A DNA stretch of 64,000 nucleotides from Mycolicibacterium novocastrense (GCF_001570485.1 NZ_BCTA01000016.1:1-64000), one strand, 5' to 3'; shown: positions 8,451-18,437, counted from the stretch's first letter. The notes: generated from the sequence alone by a model not told the origin. Numbers and translations are program-made.

Positions 8451-8750
8451 GTGACCTCGTCGTCGGCGGCGCCCGAGGAAGGCACCGCATTCGACCCGGA
8501 ACTCGGCTGGCGGCTGCACCACCAGGTGGCGGTGCGGCCGGAGCCGTTCGGGGCGCTGCTCTACCACTTCGGGACGCGCAAGCTGTCGTTCCTGAAGAAC
8601 CGGACCATCGTCGACGTCGTCAACACCTTGTCCGACCATCCCGACGTCCGATCCGCCTGCCGTGCCGCCGGTATCGACGACACGCAGCAGGCGCCGTACC
8701 TGCAAGCACTCGGTGTGCTTGCTCGATCGAAAATGCTGGTGCCGCAATGA
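8451..8750 (+). CDS. mftB: mycofactocin RRE/peptide chaperone
   Basis: A 99-residue PqqD-like RiPP recognition element that binds the MftA leader and presents the peptide to MftC. The GTG start at 8451 directly follows the mftA stop, giving the expected N-terminus (VTSSSAAPEEGTAFDPELGWRL begins the protein; the conserved part is FDPELGWRLHHQVAVRPEPFG). The stop overlaps the mftC start as ATGA. The longer upstream frame overlaps mftA and is not used. Confidence 0.95.
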   Translation: MTSSSAAPEEGTAFDPELGWRLHHQVAVRPEPFGALLYHFGTRKLSFLKNRTIVDVVNTLSDHPDVRSACRAAGIDDTQQAPYLQALGVLARSKMLVPQ

Positions 8751-9952
8751 CATCTACCGAAGCCGTCCGTGTGCCCCGGCTGGTCGAGCAGTTCGAGCAC
8801 GGCCTCGACGCGCCGATCTGCCTGACCTGGGAACTGACCTACGCCTGCAACCTGGCGTGCGTGCACTGCCTGTCGTCGTCGGGTAAGCGCGACCCGCGCG
8901 AACTGACCACGCAGCAATGCAAGGACATCATCGACGAGCTCGAGCGCATGCAGGTCTTCTACGTCAACATCGGCGGCGGCGAGCCGACCGTGCGTTCGGA
9001 CTTCTGGGAGCTCGTCGACTACGCCACCGCCCACCACGTCGGCGTGAAGTTCTCCACAAACGGTGTGCGCATCACGCCCGAGGTCGCGGCCCGGCTGGCG
9101 GCCAGCGACTACGTCGACGTGCAGATCTCCCTCGACGGCGCCACGGCGGAGATCAACGACGCCGTCCGCGGGGCGGGATCCTTCGCGATGGCGACCCGGG
9201 CCCTGCAGAACCTGGTCGACGCCGGTTTCAAGGACGCCAAGATCTCGGTGGTCGTCACCCGCCACAACGTCGACCAACTCGACGACTTCGCCGCTCTCGC
9301 AGCGCAATACGGTGCAACGCTGCGCATCACGCGGTTGCGTCCGTCGGGCCGGGGCGCCGACGTCTGGGACGACCTGCACCCCACCGCCGACCAACAGGTC
9401 CAGCTCTACGACTGGCTGGTCGCCAAGGGTGAGCGGGTGCTCACCGGGGACTCGTTCTTTCACCTCGCCGGGTTGGGTGAGCCCGGCGCGCTCGCCGGGC
9501 TGAACCTGTGCGGGGCCGGTCGCGTCGTCTGCCTCATCGATCCTGTCGGCGACGTCTACGCGTGCCCGTTCGCCATTCACGACCGGTTCCACGCCGGAAA
9601 CATTCTGTCCGACGGTGGTTTCAAGAATGTCTGGCAGAACGCGCCGCTCTTCCGCGAGCTGCGCGAACCGCAGTCGGCCGGCGCGTGCGGCAGCTGTGGG
9701 CACTATGACAGCTGCCGCGGCGGGTGCATGGCCGCCAAGTTCTTCACCGGGCTGCCGATGGACGGCCCGGACCCCGAGTGCGTCCAGGGCTACGGCGCTC
9801 CGGCCCTGGCTCAAGAGCGGATCAAGCCGAAGTCCAGCGTCGACCACTCGCGATCGGGTCCGGTGATGCTCAAGCTGCTGACGACGCCTCCCCGATCGGA
9901 TGTCGGCGCCGGAGCGCCTCCGAAACGCCTCTGCAACGAAAGTCCGGTGTGA
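8747..9952 (+). CDS. mftC: mycofactocin radical SAM maturase
   Basis: A 401-residue radical SAM/SPASM enzyme. The CxxxCxxC cluster motif is Cys34-Cys38-Cys41 (YACNLACVHC), followed by the GGGEPT SAM-binding motif. The C-terminal SPASM domain supplies further cysteines (NLCGAG, YACPF, ACGSCGHYDSCRGGC) for auxiliary Fe-S clusters. Family knowledge: it oxidatively decarboxylates the MftA C-terminal Tyr and then forms the Val-Tyr cross-link. The ATG at 8747 overlaps the mftB stop, giving strict coupling. Confidence 0.97.
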   Translation: MTSTEAVRVPRLVEQFEHGLDAPICLTWELTYACNLACVHCLSSSGKRDPRELTTQQCKDIIDELERMQVFYVNIGGGEPTVRSDFWELVDYATAHHVGVKFSTNGVRITPEVAARLAASDYVDVQISLDGATAEINDAVRGAGSFAMATRALQNLVDAGFKDAKISVVVTRHNVDQLDDFAALAAQYGATLRITRLRPSGRGADVWDDLHPTADQQVQLYDWLVAKGERVLTGDSFFHLAGLGEPGALAGLNLCGAGRVVCLIDPVGDVYACPFAIHDRFHAGNILSDGGFKNVWQNAPLFRELREPQSAGACGSCGHYDSCRGGCMAAKFFTGLPMDGPDPECVQGYGAPALAQERIKPKSSVDHSRSGPVMLKLLTTPPRSDVGAGAPPKRLCNESPV

Positions 9953-9954
9953 TC

Positions 9955-11145
9955 ATGGCCGACACCTGGTTCGAAACGGTCGCCGCCGCCCAGGAGCGCG
10001 CGAGGCGCCGGCTCCCCAAGCCGGTGTACTCGGCGCTCATCGCCGCCAGCGAGAAGGGCGTGACGGTCTCCGACAACGTCGAGGCATTCGCCGAGTTGGG
10101 CTTCGCGCCGCACGTCGTCGGTGCGACGGAGAAGCGCGACCTCGCCACCACCGTGATGGGACAAGAGATTTCGCTGCCGGTGCTGATCTCACCGACAGGG
10201 GTGCAGGCGGTCCACCCGGACGGCGAGGTCGCGGTGGCGCGCGCGGCCGCCGCCCGCGGCACCGCGATGGGTCTGTCGTCGTTCGCCAGCAAGCCGATCG
10301 AAGAAGTGATCGCGGTCAACCCCAAGCTCTTCTTCCAGGTCTACTGGCTGGGCGGGCGGGACGCGATCGCGGCCCGGGTCGAGCGCGCTCGGCAGGCGGG
10401 TGCGGTCGGCCTGATCGTCACCACGGACTGGAGCTTCTCGCACGGCCGCGACTGGGGCAGCCCGAAGATCCCCGAGCAGATGGACCTGCGCACCACCGTG
10501 CGGATGCTCCCGACCGGGCTGACCAGACCGAGCTGGATGTGGCAGTGGGGTAAGACCCTGCGGCCGCCGAACCTGCGGGTCCCCAATCAGGCCGCGCGAG
10601 GCGAGGAGGGTCCGCCGTTCTTCGCCGCGTACGGCGAGTGGATGGGCACCCCGCCGCCGACCTGGGAGGACATCGCCTGGCTCCGTGAACTGTGGGGCGG
10701 TCCTTTCATGCTCAAGGGCGTGATGCGGGTGGACGATGCGAAACGTGCTGTGGACGCGGGTGTTTCAGCGATCTCAGTGTCCAATCACGGTGGCAACAAC
10801 CTGGACGGGACGCCCGCGTCAATTCGCGCGCTGCCGCCGATCGTCGAGGCCGTCGGGAACGACATCGAGGTGGTGCTCGATGGTGGTATCCGACGGGGCA
10901 GCGACGTGGTCAAGGCGGTCGCGCTCGGTGCCCGCGCGGTCATGATCGGGCGGGCGTATCTGTGGGGTCTGGCGGCCAACGGGCAGGCCGGTGTCGAGAA
11001 CGTGCTCGACGTTCTGCGGGGAGGCATCGATTCCGCATTGATGGGCCTCGGGCGCGCATCGGTGCACGATCTCGGGCCCGACGACGTGCTGGTCCCTCCC
11101 GGGTTCGTCCGGGCGCTCGGCGTGCCCGGAGGTTCGACCACCTGA
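9955..11145 (+). CDS. mftD: mycofactocin biosynthesis FMN-dependent dehydrogenase
   Basis: A 396-residue member of the lactate/glycolate-oxidase-like FMN-dependent alpha-hydroxyacid dehydrogenase family. The active-site region ISVSNHGGNNLDG (about 280-292) and the phosphate-binding DGGIRRGSDVVKA stretch (about 312-324) are intact. Family knowledge: it oxidatively deaminates the released AHDP to premycofactocin. The ATG at 9955 gives the family N-terminus MADTWFETV; a GTG 6 bp upstream would overlap the mftC stop as GTGA and is possible. Confidence 0.95.
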   Translation: MADTWFETVAAAQERARRRLPKPVYSALIAASEKGVTVSDNVEAFAELGFAPHVVGATEKRDLATTVMGQEISLPVLISPTGVQAVHPDGEVAVARAAAARGTAMGLSSFASKPIEEVIAVNPKLFFQVYWLGGRDAIAARVERARQAGAVGLIVTTDWSFSHGRDWGSPKIPEQMDLRTTVRMLPTGLTRPSWMWQWGKTLRPPNLRVPNQAARGEEGPPFFAAYGEWMGTPPPTWEDIAWLRELWGGPFMLKGVMRVDDAKRAVDAGVSAISVSNHGGNNLDGTPASIRALPPIVEAVGNDIEVVLDGGIRRGSDVVKAVALGARAVMIGRAYLWGLAANGQAGVENVLDVLRGGIDSALMGLGRASVHDLGPDDVLVPPGFVRALGVPGGSTT

Positions 11146-11239
11146 CAGCCGGCCCGGCGCCCGGGAACGTGCTGGTACAGGCGGGGCGCAGGGGACTGAG
11201 GGGGCGACGGCGCTGCCGGCGGCGAGAAATTCGGTGAAT

Positions 11240-11301
11240 CAATTGCTGCGCATGCTTCAACAATTGGCGCACGACAGGTGAATTCGGCCTACCATCGGCG
11301 G
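11240..11301 (+). promoter_or_regulatory. candidate internal promoter before mftE
   Basis: Unlike the rest of the mft genes, mftD and mftE are separated by about 156 bp. The gap contains two CAATTG boxes (11240-11245 and 11261-11266). A TACCAT hexamer (11290-11295) lies exactly 6 nt before the GTG start of mftE, the spacing expected for a leaderless mycobacterial transcript. The sites are inferred, not demonstrated. Confidence 0.45.
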
Positions 11302-12021
11302 GTGCCATCTGTCAGCGAGCTCGCGAATGCGACGTCGAAGCAGCTGCAGAGCAAGCCGTCAGCCCTCCTCGTACCCGTCGGATCCACCGAGCAGCACGGC
11401 CCCCATCTTCCTTTGGACACCGACACCCGGATCGCGACCGCCGTATGTAGGGCGGTTGCTGACCGGCTTGTCGGCACCGACGGCGTCAACTGGATGATCG
11501 CGCCGGCCATCGGCTACGGCGCGAGCGGTGAGCACGAGGAGTTCAGCGGCACCGTTTCGATCGGGACGTCCGCGCTGAGGCTGTTGCTGGTGGAGTACGG
11601 CCGGTCCGCATCCCGGTGGGCGTCGAGGCTGGTCTTCGTCAACGGTCATGGCGGCAACGTCGAAGCGCTGGCCGCCGCGACCGCTTTGCTGCGGTACGAG
11701 GGACGCGATGCGGGCTGGTGCTCGTGCACGGTCGCGGGCGCCGACGCGCACGCGGGCCATACCGAAACGTCTGTATTGCTACATATTTCGCCGCAGGATG
11801 TCCGCATCGACGAGCGTGTGCCCGGCAACAAGGCGCCCCTTCGCGAGCTGATCCCCGAGATGCGGCGGGGTGGGGTGGCCGCGGTCAGCGAGGTCGGCGT
11901 GCTCGGCGATCCGACCACCGCCACCGTCGAGGACGGCGCCCGCATCTTTCCCGATATGGTCGAGACATGCCTTCGGCGGATCGTGCGCTGGGCACCCGAT
12001 CGCGACGGGATGCTGACATGA
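11302..12021 (+). CDS. mftE: mycofactocin creatininase-family peptidase
   Basis: A 239-residue creatininase-family metallopeptidase. Family knowledge: it releases the C-terminal AHDP dipeptide from modified MftA. Visible metal and active-site motifs are [14 protein letters not shown] (about 28-41), FVNGHGGN and HAGHTETS. The GTG at 11302 gives the usual N-terminus and has no Shine-Dalgarno site, consistent with a leaderless start after TACCAT; a GTG at 11278 would add 8 residues. The stop overlaps mftF as ATGA. Confidence 0.94.
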   Translation: MPSVSELANATSKQLQSKPSALLVPVGSTEQHGPHLPLDTDTRIATAVCRAVADRLVGTDGVNWMIAPAIGYGASGEHEEFSGTVSIGTSALRLLLVEYGRSASRWASRLVFVNGHGGNVEALAAATALLRYEGRDAGWCSCTVAGADAHAGHTETSVLLHISPQDVRIDERVPGNKAPLRELIPEMRRGGVAAVSEVGVLGDPTTATVEDGARIFPDMVETCLRRIVRWAPDRDGMLT

Positions 12022-13430
12022 CCGGACCGCGACTGCCCGACGGCTTCGCCGTACAGGTGGACCGCCGGGTGAAGGTGCTCGGCGACGGCTCGGCCCTGCT
12101 CGGCGGCTCCCCGACCCGCCTCCTTCGCTTGGCGCCGGCGGCGCAGACCATGCTCAACGGCGGCAGGCTCGAAGTGCACGACGCCGTCAGCGCTCAGTTG
12201 GCCCGGACCCTGCTCGACGCGACGGTCGCGCATCCCCGTCCCGCCAGCGGCCCGTCGCACCGGGACGTGACGGTGGTTATACCGGTGCGCGACAACGCTT
12301 CTGGTGTGAGCAGACTGCTCACCGCCGTGCGGGGCCTGCGGGTGATCGTCGTCGATGACGGCTCTGAGACACCACTGGACGCGGCCGACTTCGCTGACGT
12401 TCACGGCGGGGTGCAAGTGCTGCGCCACGAGCGCAGCCGCGGGCCCGCGGCGGCCCGCAACACCGGTCTGGCCGCATGCACGACCGACTTCGTGGCTTTC
12501 CTCGACAGCGACGTCGTACCGCGGCGCGGATGGCTCGAAGCGCTGCTGGGCCACTTCTGCGACCCGGCCGTGGGCCTGGTCGCACCGCGCATCGTCGGCC
12601 TCCGCGAACCCGACAATGTGGTCGCCCGCTACGAGGCGGTGCGCTCATCGCTGGACCTCGGGTTGCGGGAGGCCCCGGTGATGCCCTATGGAACGGTGTC
12701 CTATGTACCCAGTGCCGCGATCATCGGGCGGCGGGCGATGCTGGGCGAGGTCGGCGGCTTCGATGAGACGCTGACATCGGGTGAGGATGTCGATCTGTGC
12801 TGGCGACTCATCGAATCCGGCGCGCGACTGCGCTATGAGCCCATCGCGCTGGTGGCGCACGATCATCGGACGCAACTGCGAGAGTGGTTCTCGCGCAGGT
12901 CTTTCTACGGCGAAGCCGCCGCACCGCTCTCGGTCCGCCACCCCGGCAAGACCGCTCCGCTGGTGATCTCGGGCTGGACGCTGGTGGCGTGGATGCTGAT
13001 GGCGATGGGATCGTCGATCGGCTATCTGGCCTCGATCGTGGTCGCAACCATCACCGGGCGCCGCATCGCCAAGTCCCTGTCGAGCGTCGAACCCGAACCC
13101 AAGGACGTCGCGGTGGTGGCCGCACACGGACTGTGGTCGGCGGCCATGCAGCTGGCGTCGGCGATCTGCCGGCACTACTGGCCGCTCGCGCTCGTCGCCG
13201 CGCTCTTGTCTCGACGATGCCGACAGGTCGTGCTCGTGGCCGCGGTGGTGGAGGGGGTCGTCGACTGGCTGACCCGGAGCCGGAACACCGAAGACGACAC
13301 CCAACGGGTCGGCCTGCTCACCTACATCGTCCTCAAGCGCCTCGACGACATCGCCTACGGGGCAGGTCTGTGGACAGGGGTTGTCCGTGAGCGACACCTC
13401 GGTGCGCTCAAACCCCAGATCCGGACTTGA
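12018..13430 (+). CDS. mftF: mycofactocin glycosyltransferase
   Basis: A 470-residue GT2-family glycosyltransferase that adds the beta-1,4-glucose chain to premycofactocin. The N-terminal segment precedes a GT-A fold with [24 protein letters not shown] (metal-binding DxD) and the acceptor motif [11 protein letters not shown] (about 255-265). The C-terminal third contains hydrophobic stretches (about 315-350 and 370-415) suggesting membrane association. Length matches the M. tuberculosis protein (Rv0696). It overlaps mftE by 4 bp and mftG by 4 bp. Confidence 0.95.
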   Translation: MTGPRLPDGFAVQVDRRVKVLGDGSALLGGSPTRLLRLAPAAQTMLNGGRLEVHDAVSAQLARTLLDATVAHPRPASGPSHRDVTVVIPVRDNASGVSRLLTAVRGLRVIVVDDGSETPLDAADFADVHGGVQVLRHERSRGPAAARNTGLAACTTDFVAFLDSDVVPRRGWLEALLGHFCDPAVGLVAPRIVGLREPDNVVARYEAVRSSLDLGLREAPVMPYGTVSYVPSAAIIGRRAMLGEVGGFDETLTSGEDVDLCWRLIESGARLRYEPIALVAHDHRTQLREWFSRRSFYGEAAAPLSVRHPGKTAPLVISGWTLVAWMLMAMGSSIGYLASIVVATITGRRIAKSLSSVEPEPKDVAVVAAHGLWSAAMQLASAICRHYWPLALVAALLSRRCRQVVLVAAVVEGVVDWLTRSRNTEDDTQRVGLLTYIVLKRLDDIAYGAGLWTGVVRERHLGALKPQIRT

Positions 13431-14875
13431 GGCCACCCTGGTTCGTCCGCAGTGACGTCCTGATCGTCGGTGCCGGCAGCGCCGGATCCGTTCTGGCCGA
13501 GCGGCTCTCCGCCGACCCCTCATGTCGCGTCACCGTCGTCGAATCGGGTCCCGGACCGTCCGACCCGCGGGTCGCGGCGCAGATCAACGACGGACTGCGG
13601 CTGCCCATCGGCGCCGCGAGTTCGGTGGTACGGCGGTACCCGACCACACTGACCGTCGACCCGCTTCGTCACGCGACGCTCATGCGCGGTGAGGTGGTCG
13701 GAGGATCGGGCGCCGTCAACGGAGGCTACTTCTGCCGCGGGCTGCCGTCGGACTTCGACGGCTGGGGACTGCCCGGCTGGACATGGCCGGAAGTGCTTCC
13801 GCACTTCCGGGCCATCGAGACCGACCTCGACTTCGACAATGCGGTACACGGCTCAGAAGGGCCGATACGGATTCAGCGGGTGTCCGAATTCGACGGTTGC
13901 ACAGCATCGTTCGTGAAGGCAGCCACCGAAGCCGGACATCCGTGGGTAGCGGATCTGAACGGGTCGACGGCCGAGGCGCCGGTGGGTGCCGGAGTGGGGG
14001 CGGTGCCGCTGAACGTCTACCAGGGCGCCCGGATGGGCCCCGGTGGGGCGTACCTGCAACCAGCCTCGGACCGCGCGAACCTGACACTGCTCACCAGCAC
14101 CCGGGTCCGCCGCATCCGGATCGCGGCCGGACGCGCGGTCGGCGCGGAGTGTACGGGCCCGGATGGTGCCGTTTATCTCGAGGCGGACCGGATCGTGTTG
14201 TGCGCCGGTGCAATCGGGTCGGCACACCTTCTGATGCTCTCTGGTGTGGGTCCGCCTGACGCCCTCGAGCGCGTCGGCATACCGGTGGCGGCGAACCTCC
14301 CCGTGGGAGCCGTGATGTCGGACCATCCCGAATGGGTGCTACCGGTGAACTGGACGGAAACACACGGGCTCCCACCTCTGGAGGCCGTGCTCACCACCGA
14401 CGACGGGCTCGAGATTCGTCCGTACACAGCGGGTTTCGGGGCCATGGTGAGCGGACGGCGTGACGATCCAGCTGACCACCCCCATATCGGCGTGACGTTG
14501 ATGCGCCCGAAGTCACGAGGGGTCGTCACGATCGTCAGCGCCGACCCCGATGTCCCCCCGGTCATCGAGCACCGTTACGACAGTGAGCCCGACGATGTGG
14601 AAAAGCTGCGTGCCGGAATCGCATTGTCCCGCGAACTCGTCGGCGGGGCGGCCGGGGTCGGTCCGGCGTCATGGTCGACGTCGCAGCATCTGTCGGGGAC
14701 CGCGCCGATGGGGGGCGACGGCGACGACCTCGCCGTGGTCGACCCGCGGTGCCGGGTGCGCGGGGTCGAGGGGCTGTGGGTGGTCGACGGGTCGGTGCTA
14801 CCGGTGATCCCGAGCCGGGGTCCGCACGCCACCATCGTCATGGTCGGGCACCGGGCGGCCGAGTTCATCGTCTGA
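13427..14875 (+). CDS. mftG: mycofactocin-associated GMC oxidoreductase
   Basis: A 482-residue glucose-methanol-choline family flavoprotein. The FAD motif [14 protein letters not shown] (about 14-27) is followed by the [14 protein letters not shown] signature. The C-terminal catalytic His regions are [13 protein letters not shown] and [20 protein letters not shown]. Family knowledge: it reoxidises mycofactocinol to mycofactocinone and hands electrons to the respiratory chain. The start is a TTG that overlaps the mftF stop as TTGA; no other initiation codon is available close by. The 3' end overlaps the convergent MFS gene by 78 bp. Confidence 0.92.
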   Translation: MRPPWFVRSDVLIVGAGSAGSVLAERLSADPSCRVTVVESGPGPSDPRVAAQINDGLRLPIGAASSVVRRYPTTLTVDPLRHATLMRGEVVGGSGAVNGGYFCRGLPSDFDGWGLPGWTWPEVLPHFRAIETDLDFDNAVHGSEGPIRIQRVSEFDGCTASFVKAATEAGHPWVADLNGSTAEAPVGAGVGAVPLNVYQGARMGPGGAYLQPASDRANLTLLTSTRVRRIRIAAGRAVGAECTGPDGAVYLEADRIVLCAGAIGSAHLLMLSGVGPPDALERVGIPVAANLPVGAVMSDHPEWVLPVNWTETHGLPPLEAVLTTDDGLEIRPYTAGFGAMVSGRRDDPADHPHIGVTLMRPKSRGVVTIVSADPDVPPVIEHRYDSEPDDVEKLRAGIALSRELVGGAAGVGPASWSTSQHLSGTAPMGGDGDDLAVVDPRCRVRGVEGLWVVDGSVLPVIPSRGPHATIVMVGHRAAEFIV

Positions 14876-16447
14876 CCGCGAGACCATCCGCTCGATGAAG
14901 CGAAACTGCCTGCCGTCGCGGCCCGGCGCCCACAGCGCGATGAACGCCGCCGCGACGGCGCAGAGGACGCCCAGTGCGATCAGCGAGATGTGCATGGCCT
15001 CCAGGAAGGCCCGCTGCGCGAACTCCGAAAGCCAAGCGCCCTGGGGACCGAGCCGCGCGGCCACTTCAAGCGCCTCGGCCAACGAATTCGACGCGGCGGT
15101 GCGGAGCGATTCGGGTAGTGCGCTCAGATGGGGCTGCAGCCTGTCGCCGTACTGGGCGGCCAGCACGGAGCCCGCGACTGCGATGCCCAGGGCGGCCCCC
15201 ACCTCGCGGGTGGTGTCGTTGACCGCCGACGCGACGCCCTGCTTCTCGTCCGGCACCGCCCCCATGATCGCCGAAGTCGCCGGCGCAGTACATAACCCGA
15301 TACCCGTCGACATGATGAGCAGCGGCAGCGCCAGATCCAAGTACGGCGAGTCGACATCTAGTGTTCGCATGTAGAACAGCCCGACCGCAATCAGTGTCAG
15401 GCCGGTGGACAAGACGATCCGGAGACCCAGTCGAGGCAGATACCACGGCGTTGTGAGGCTCAGGACCAGCAGGGGGGCGATGAGGGGCGCCAGCGCGAAC
15501 GCCGTCTGCAGCGGCGTGTAGCCGAGCAACAGCTGCATGTACTGCATCGAGACGAAGAAGAATCCGAAGTTGGCGAGGAAGAAGAACGTCACGACGACGG
15601 CACCGGTGGTGAAGTCGGCCTTGGCGAACAAGCGGACGTCGAGTAGTGGGTGCGCGCTGCGCAGTTCCCACACCGCGAAGGCGGCCGCCATGACAACCCC
15701 GGCGGCCATGCACCCGTATACGACCGGGTGTGTCCAGCCGCGCATGGGCGCCTCGAGCACGCCGTAGACGAAAACCGCGACGGCCCCGCCAACCAATACG
15801 GCTCCCGGCCAGTCCAGCGGTGTGGCTTGCTGATCACGAGACGAGGCCACCGTGCACGCGAGGCCGAACAGCCCCGCACCCGAGATCGCGAATGCCCAGA
15901 AGATCGATTGCCACGACCAGAAGTGCAGCAGCACACCGGATCCCAGGAAGCCGACCACTGCACTCGAACCCGCGACACCCGCCCAGATGCCGACGGCCTT
16001 GTTGCGTTCGGCCTTCGGGTATGCGGCCGTCAATAGCGACAGCGTGGCCGGCATGACGAACGCCGCACCGACGCCGGCCACGGCGCGAGCGATGATCAGC
16101 GCGACTGGACCGTCGAAAATCAGCGGCGCGGCCGAGGCCAGCGTGAAGATTCCGAGACCGGCGAGCAGAGCGCCGCGGCGACCGTACCGGTCGCCGATCG
16201 CGCCGGCAGGCAACAACAGGCACGCGAGCACCAAGGTGTAACCGTCGACGACCCATGTCAACTGTGCTTGTGTGGCCGTGGTTTCGATCGCGATGTCGGG
16301 CAGCGCGGCGTTGAGAGCCACCATCGAACTGATGGCCAGCGCGACGCCCAAGCAGGCCACGGTGAGTAACCAGACGCGCGCCCGAGGAGACAGGTGGGCG
16401 ACGCTGGCGCCGATATCCTGTTCAGACCGGCTGAGGGTGTCGACCAT
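14798..16447 (-). CDS. MFS drug exporter, 14-TM (EmrB/QacA) type
   Basis: A 549-residue major facilitator of the DHA2 class, a proton-driven efflux pump for drugs or lipophilic compounds. The many hydrophobic segments fit 14 transmembrane helices, and the motif GDRYGRRGALLAG is present between helices 2 and 3. The ATG at 16447 is preceded by GGAAGAGAG, and the open frame beyond it overlaps the operator and TetR gene. The C-terminal 26 codons overlap mftG on the other strand. It is divergent from a TetR gene with two operator-like palindromes between them, so drug-inducible derepression is likely. Confidence 0.9.
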   Translation of the reverse strand: MVDTLSRSEQDIGASVAHLSPRARVWLLTVACLGVALAISSMVALNAALPDIAIETTATQAQLTWVVDGYTLVLACLLLPAGAIGDRYGRRGALLAGLGIFTLASAAPLIFDGPVALIIARAVAGVGAAFVMPATLSLLTAAYPKAERNKAVGIWAGVAGSSAVVGFLGSGVLLHFWSWQSIFWAFAISGAGLFGLACTVASSRDQQATPLDWPGAVLVGGAVAVFVYGVLEAPMRGWTHPVVYGCMAAGVVMAAAFAVWELRSAHPLLDVRLFAKADFTTGAVVVTFFFLANFGFFFVSMQYMQLLLGYTPLQTAFALAPLIAPLLVLSLTTPWYLPRLGLRIVLSTGLTLIAVGLFYMRTLDVDSPYLDLALPLLIMSTGIGLCTAPATSAIMGAVPDEKQGVASAVNDTTREVGAALGIAVAGSVLAAQYGDRLQPHLSALPESLRTAASNSLAEALEVAARLGPQGAWLSEFAQRAFLEAMHISLIALGVLCAVAAAFIALWAPGRDGRQFRFIERMVSRSDDELGRPVPDHDDGGVRTPARDHR

Positions 16448-16476
16448 GCGTCGCTCTCTTCCGAAGGAGATTTTTG

Positions 16477-16509
16477 AGACTAACAGTCTTGTTGCGAGAC
16501 CGATAGTCT
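16477..16509. promoter_or_regulatory. paired TetR-type operators
   Basis: AGACTAACAGTCT (16477-16489) is an inverted repeat of AGACT/AGTCT. A second copy, AGACCGATAGTCT (16497-16509), follows exactly 20 bp later, about two helical turns. The pair lies midway between the divergent MFS and TetR genes and is the likely binding site of the TetR protein on both promoters. Confidence 0.7.
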
Positions 16510-16537
16510 TGTTCCCGGCGAGGAGGTGGGTTAAACG

Positions 16538-17191
16538 ATGAGCGGGGCAAGTACCGACCCGAGGCCGGCCCGGTCGCGTGCCCGCCTGCTCGACGCGGCG
16601 ACAACGCTGCTGCGGGCGGGCGGCCCGAGCGCGGTCACCATCGACGCGGTCACCCGAACCGCCAACGTCGCGCGGGCCACGCTGTATCGCCACTTCCCCA
16701 GCGCCAACGACTTGATGGCGGCGGCGTTCATGAGCCTGCTCAACCCCGCGCCTATGCCGCCGTCGGAGGGCAGCCTGCGCGAGCGGCTGATCGCGGTCGT
16801 GGTCGGGTGGGCGGAGTCGATCGCCGAGGTGCCCGCGATGATGACCGCCATGACGTGGATGGCGTCCGGTCCCGACGTGGGGACGTATTCCGAAGTGCAG
16901 CAGTCGGATTCGGATGCCGTGGGCACCCTGAGGTCACGCATCATCGCGCTGTACTCGGCGCCCTTCGACGCGATCCTCGACGGTGCCCAGGCGGCCGAGG
17001 AACTCGACGAGGTGGACCGGATCCAGACCATCGCACTTTTGATCGGCCCGTTGATACTCGGGAAGCTGTCGACCGTGGCCGACTTCGACTACCGCGCGTG
17101 CGCGGAGGCCTCCGTCGACGGTTTCCTGGCCACCCACGCGAAGAAGCCGCGCGAGCTCACCTCAGCGAGTAGCGAATCGGAAGATGCTTGA
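16538..17191 (+). CDS. TetR-family transcriptional regulator (exporter control)
   Basis: A 217-residue TetR-family repressor. The HTH (about 14-60) includes VTIDAVTRTANVARATLYRHFPSANDLMAAA. The ligand-binding half is not assignable to a known effector. A strong AGGAGG lies at 16521-16526, about 11 nt before the ATG. It is divergent from the MFS exporter and probably represses both it and itself through the AGACT palindromes. Its 3' end overlaps the convergent P450 gene by 35 bp. Confidence 0.9.
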   Translation: MSGASTDPRPARSRARLLDAATTLLRAGGPSAVTIDAVTRTANVARATLYRHFPSANDLMAAAFMSLLNPAPMPPSEGSLRERLIAVVVGWAESIAEVPAMMTAMTWMASGPDVGTYSEVQQSDSDAVGTLRSRIIALYSAPFDAILDGAQAAEELDEVDRIQTIALLIGPLILGKLSTVADFDYRACAEASVDGFLATHAKKPRELTSASSESEDA

Positions 17192-18419
17192 GGCCCCCGA
17201 CGAACACCGTCGCGGCTAGTTCGGGTTCGCCGGCCAGTTCGATCGAGTCCAGCCTCGGCAGCAGTTCGGTGAACAGGCTGTTCATCTCCATCCGTGCCAA
17301 CGCGGCTCCCAGGCAGAAGTGCACCCCGTAGCCGAACGAGAGGTGCTTGTTGGGGTCGCGGGCCACGTCGAACGTGAACGGTTCGTCGAAAACCTCTTCG
17401 TCACGGTTGGCGGATACGTAAGCGAGATAGGCGGATTCGCCCTTGGCGATCGGTACGCCACGGACCTCGGTGTCTTCGGCTGCGGTGCGCATGAACTCTT
17501 TGACCGGGGTGGTCCAGCGGATCATCTCCTCGACCGCGGTCCCCATCAATTCCGGTTGGGCCTGTAGCCGTGCGAGTTGGTCGGGATTGTCGATCAGCGC
17601 GCGCAGACCGCCGGAGATCGCGTCCTTGGTGGTGTCGTGGCCCGCGGTGGCCACGATGACGTAGTACGACGCGGTGTCGACCTCCGACAACGGCTCACCG
17701 TTGATGGTTCCGTTGGCGATCGCCGAGGCGAGGTCATCGGTCGGGTTCGCCCGGCGCGAAGCGGTCAGTTCGCCGAAGTAGGCGAAGAACTCGACCACTG
17801 TCTGCAGCTTCTCCTCAGGGGTGGTGCCGCGCTGGTACTCCTCGTCGTCACCGCCGAAGATCTCCTGGGTGAGCTTGAGCATGCGCGGGAAGTCCTCCTC
17901 GGGCAGCCCGAGCAGCGAGAGGATCACATAGAGCGGGTAGTGCACCGCGATGTCCTCGACGAAGTCGCATTCGGGACCGATGTCGCGCATCTTGTCGACG
18001 TAGCGCTTGGCCAGCTCGTCGACACGAACCTTCAACTCGCGCATCGCCTTGGGGCGGAACCAATCCGCGCCGATCTTGCGGACATCGCGGTGGTGGGGAT
18101 CGTCCATGTGGATGAGTGTTCGCAGGCCCATACCCGCTTCCAGTTGCGCCCTGGCGAGATCGTCGGCCTCGGCGGTCGCGAGCAGCGGCCGCGGCTCGCT
18201 CAGCCACAGGTTGTTGTCGCGCTCGATCGCCATGATGTCGGCGTGCTTGGTGATGGCGTAGAACGGCCGGTACGGCGGGTGGTCCACATAGGGGACCGGG
18301 TTGTGGGCCCGCAGATGAGCAAGCGCGGCGTGCAGCCGATCGTCGTCGGCATACGCCTTGGGATCGGCGAAGACCTTCGCGGCTTCCTGTGATTTCTGGT
18401 CCATCGTCGGCGTGCTCAT
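17157..18419 (-). CDS. cytochrome P450 (first of a tandem pair)
   Basis: A 420-residue soluble bacterial P450. The I-helix oxygen-activation motif ATAGHDTT, the K-helix EEMIRW (ExxR) and the haem-ligand loop FGYGVHFCLGAALARME are all intact, so it should be active. The ATG at 18419 has GAGGAG 5-6 nt upstream. It is closely related over its whole length to the neighbouring P450, implying tandem duplication. The substrate and CYP subfamily cannot be assigned from sequence alone; mycobacterial relatives act on fatty acids, sterols or terpenes. A palindromic operator lies just upstream. Confidence 0.93.
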   Translation of the reverse strand: MSTPTMDQKSQEAAKVFADPKAYADDDRLHAALAHLRAHNPVPYVDHPPYRPFYAITKHADIMAIERDNNLWLSEPRPLLATAEADDLARAQLEAGMGLRTLIHMDDPHHRDVRKIGADWFRPKAMRELKVRVDELAKRYVDKMRDIGPECDFVEDIAVHYPLYVILSLLGLPEEDFPRMLKLTQEIFGGDDEEYQRGTTPEEKLQTVVEFFAYFGELTASRRANPTDDLASAIANGTINGEPLSEVDTASYYVIVATAGHDTTKDAISGGLRALIDNPDQLARLQAQPELMGTAVEEMIRWTTPVKEFMRTAAEDTEVRGVPIAKGESAYLAYVSANRDEEVFDEPFTFDVARDPNKHLSFGYGVHFCLGAALARMEMNSLFTELLPRLDSIELAGEPELAATVFVGGLKHLPIRYSLR

Positions 18420-18437
18420 GAAGCTCCTCGGGAACGA

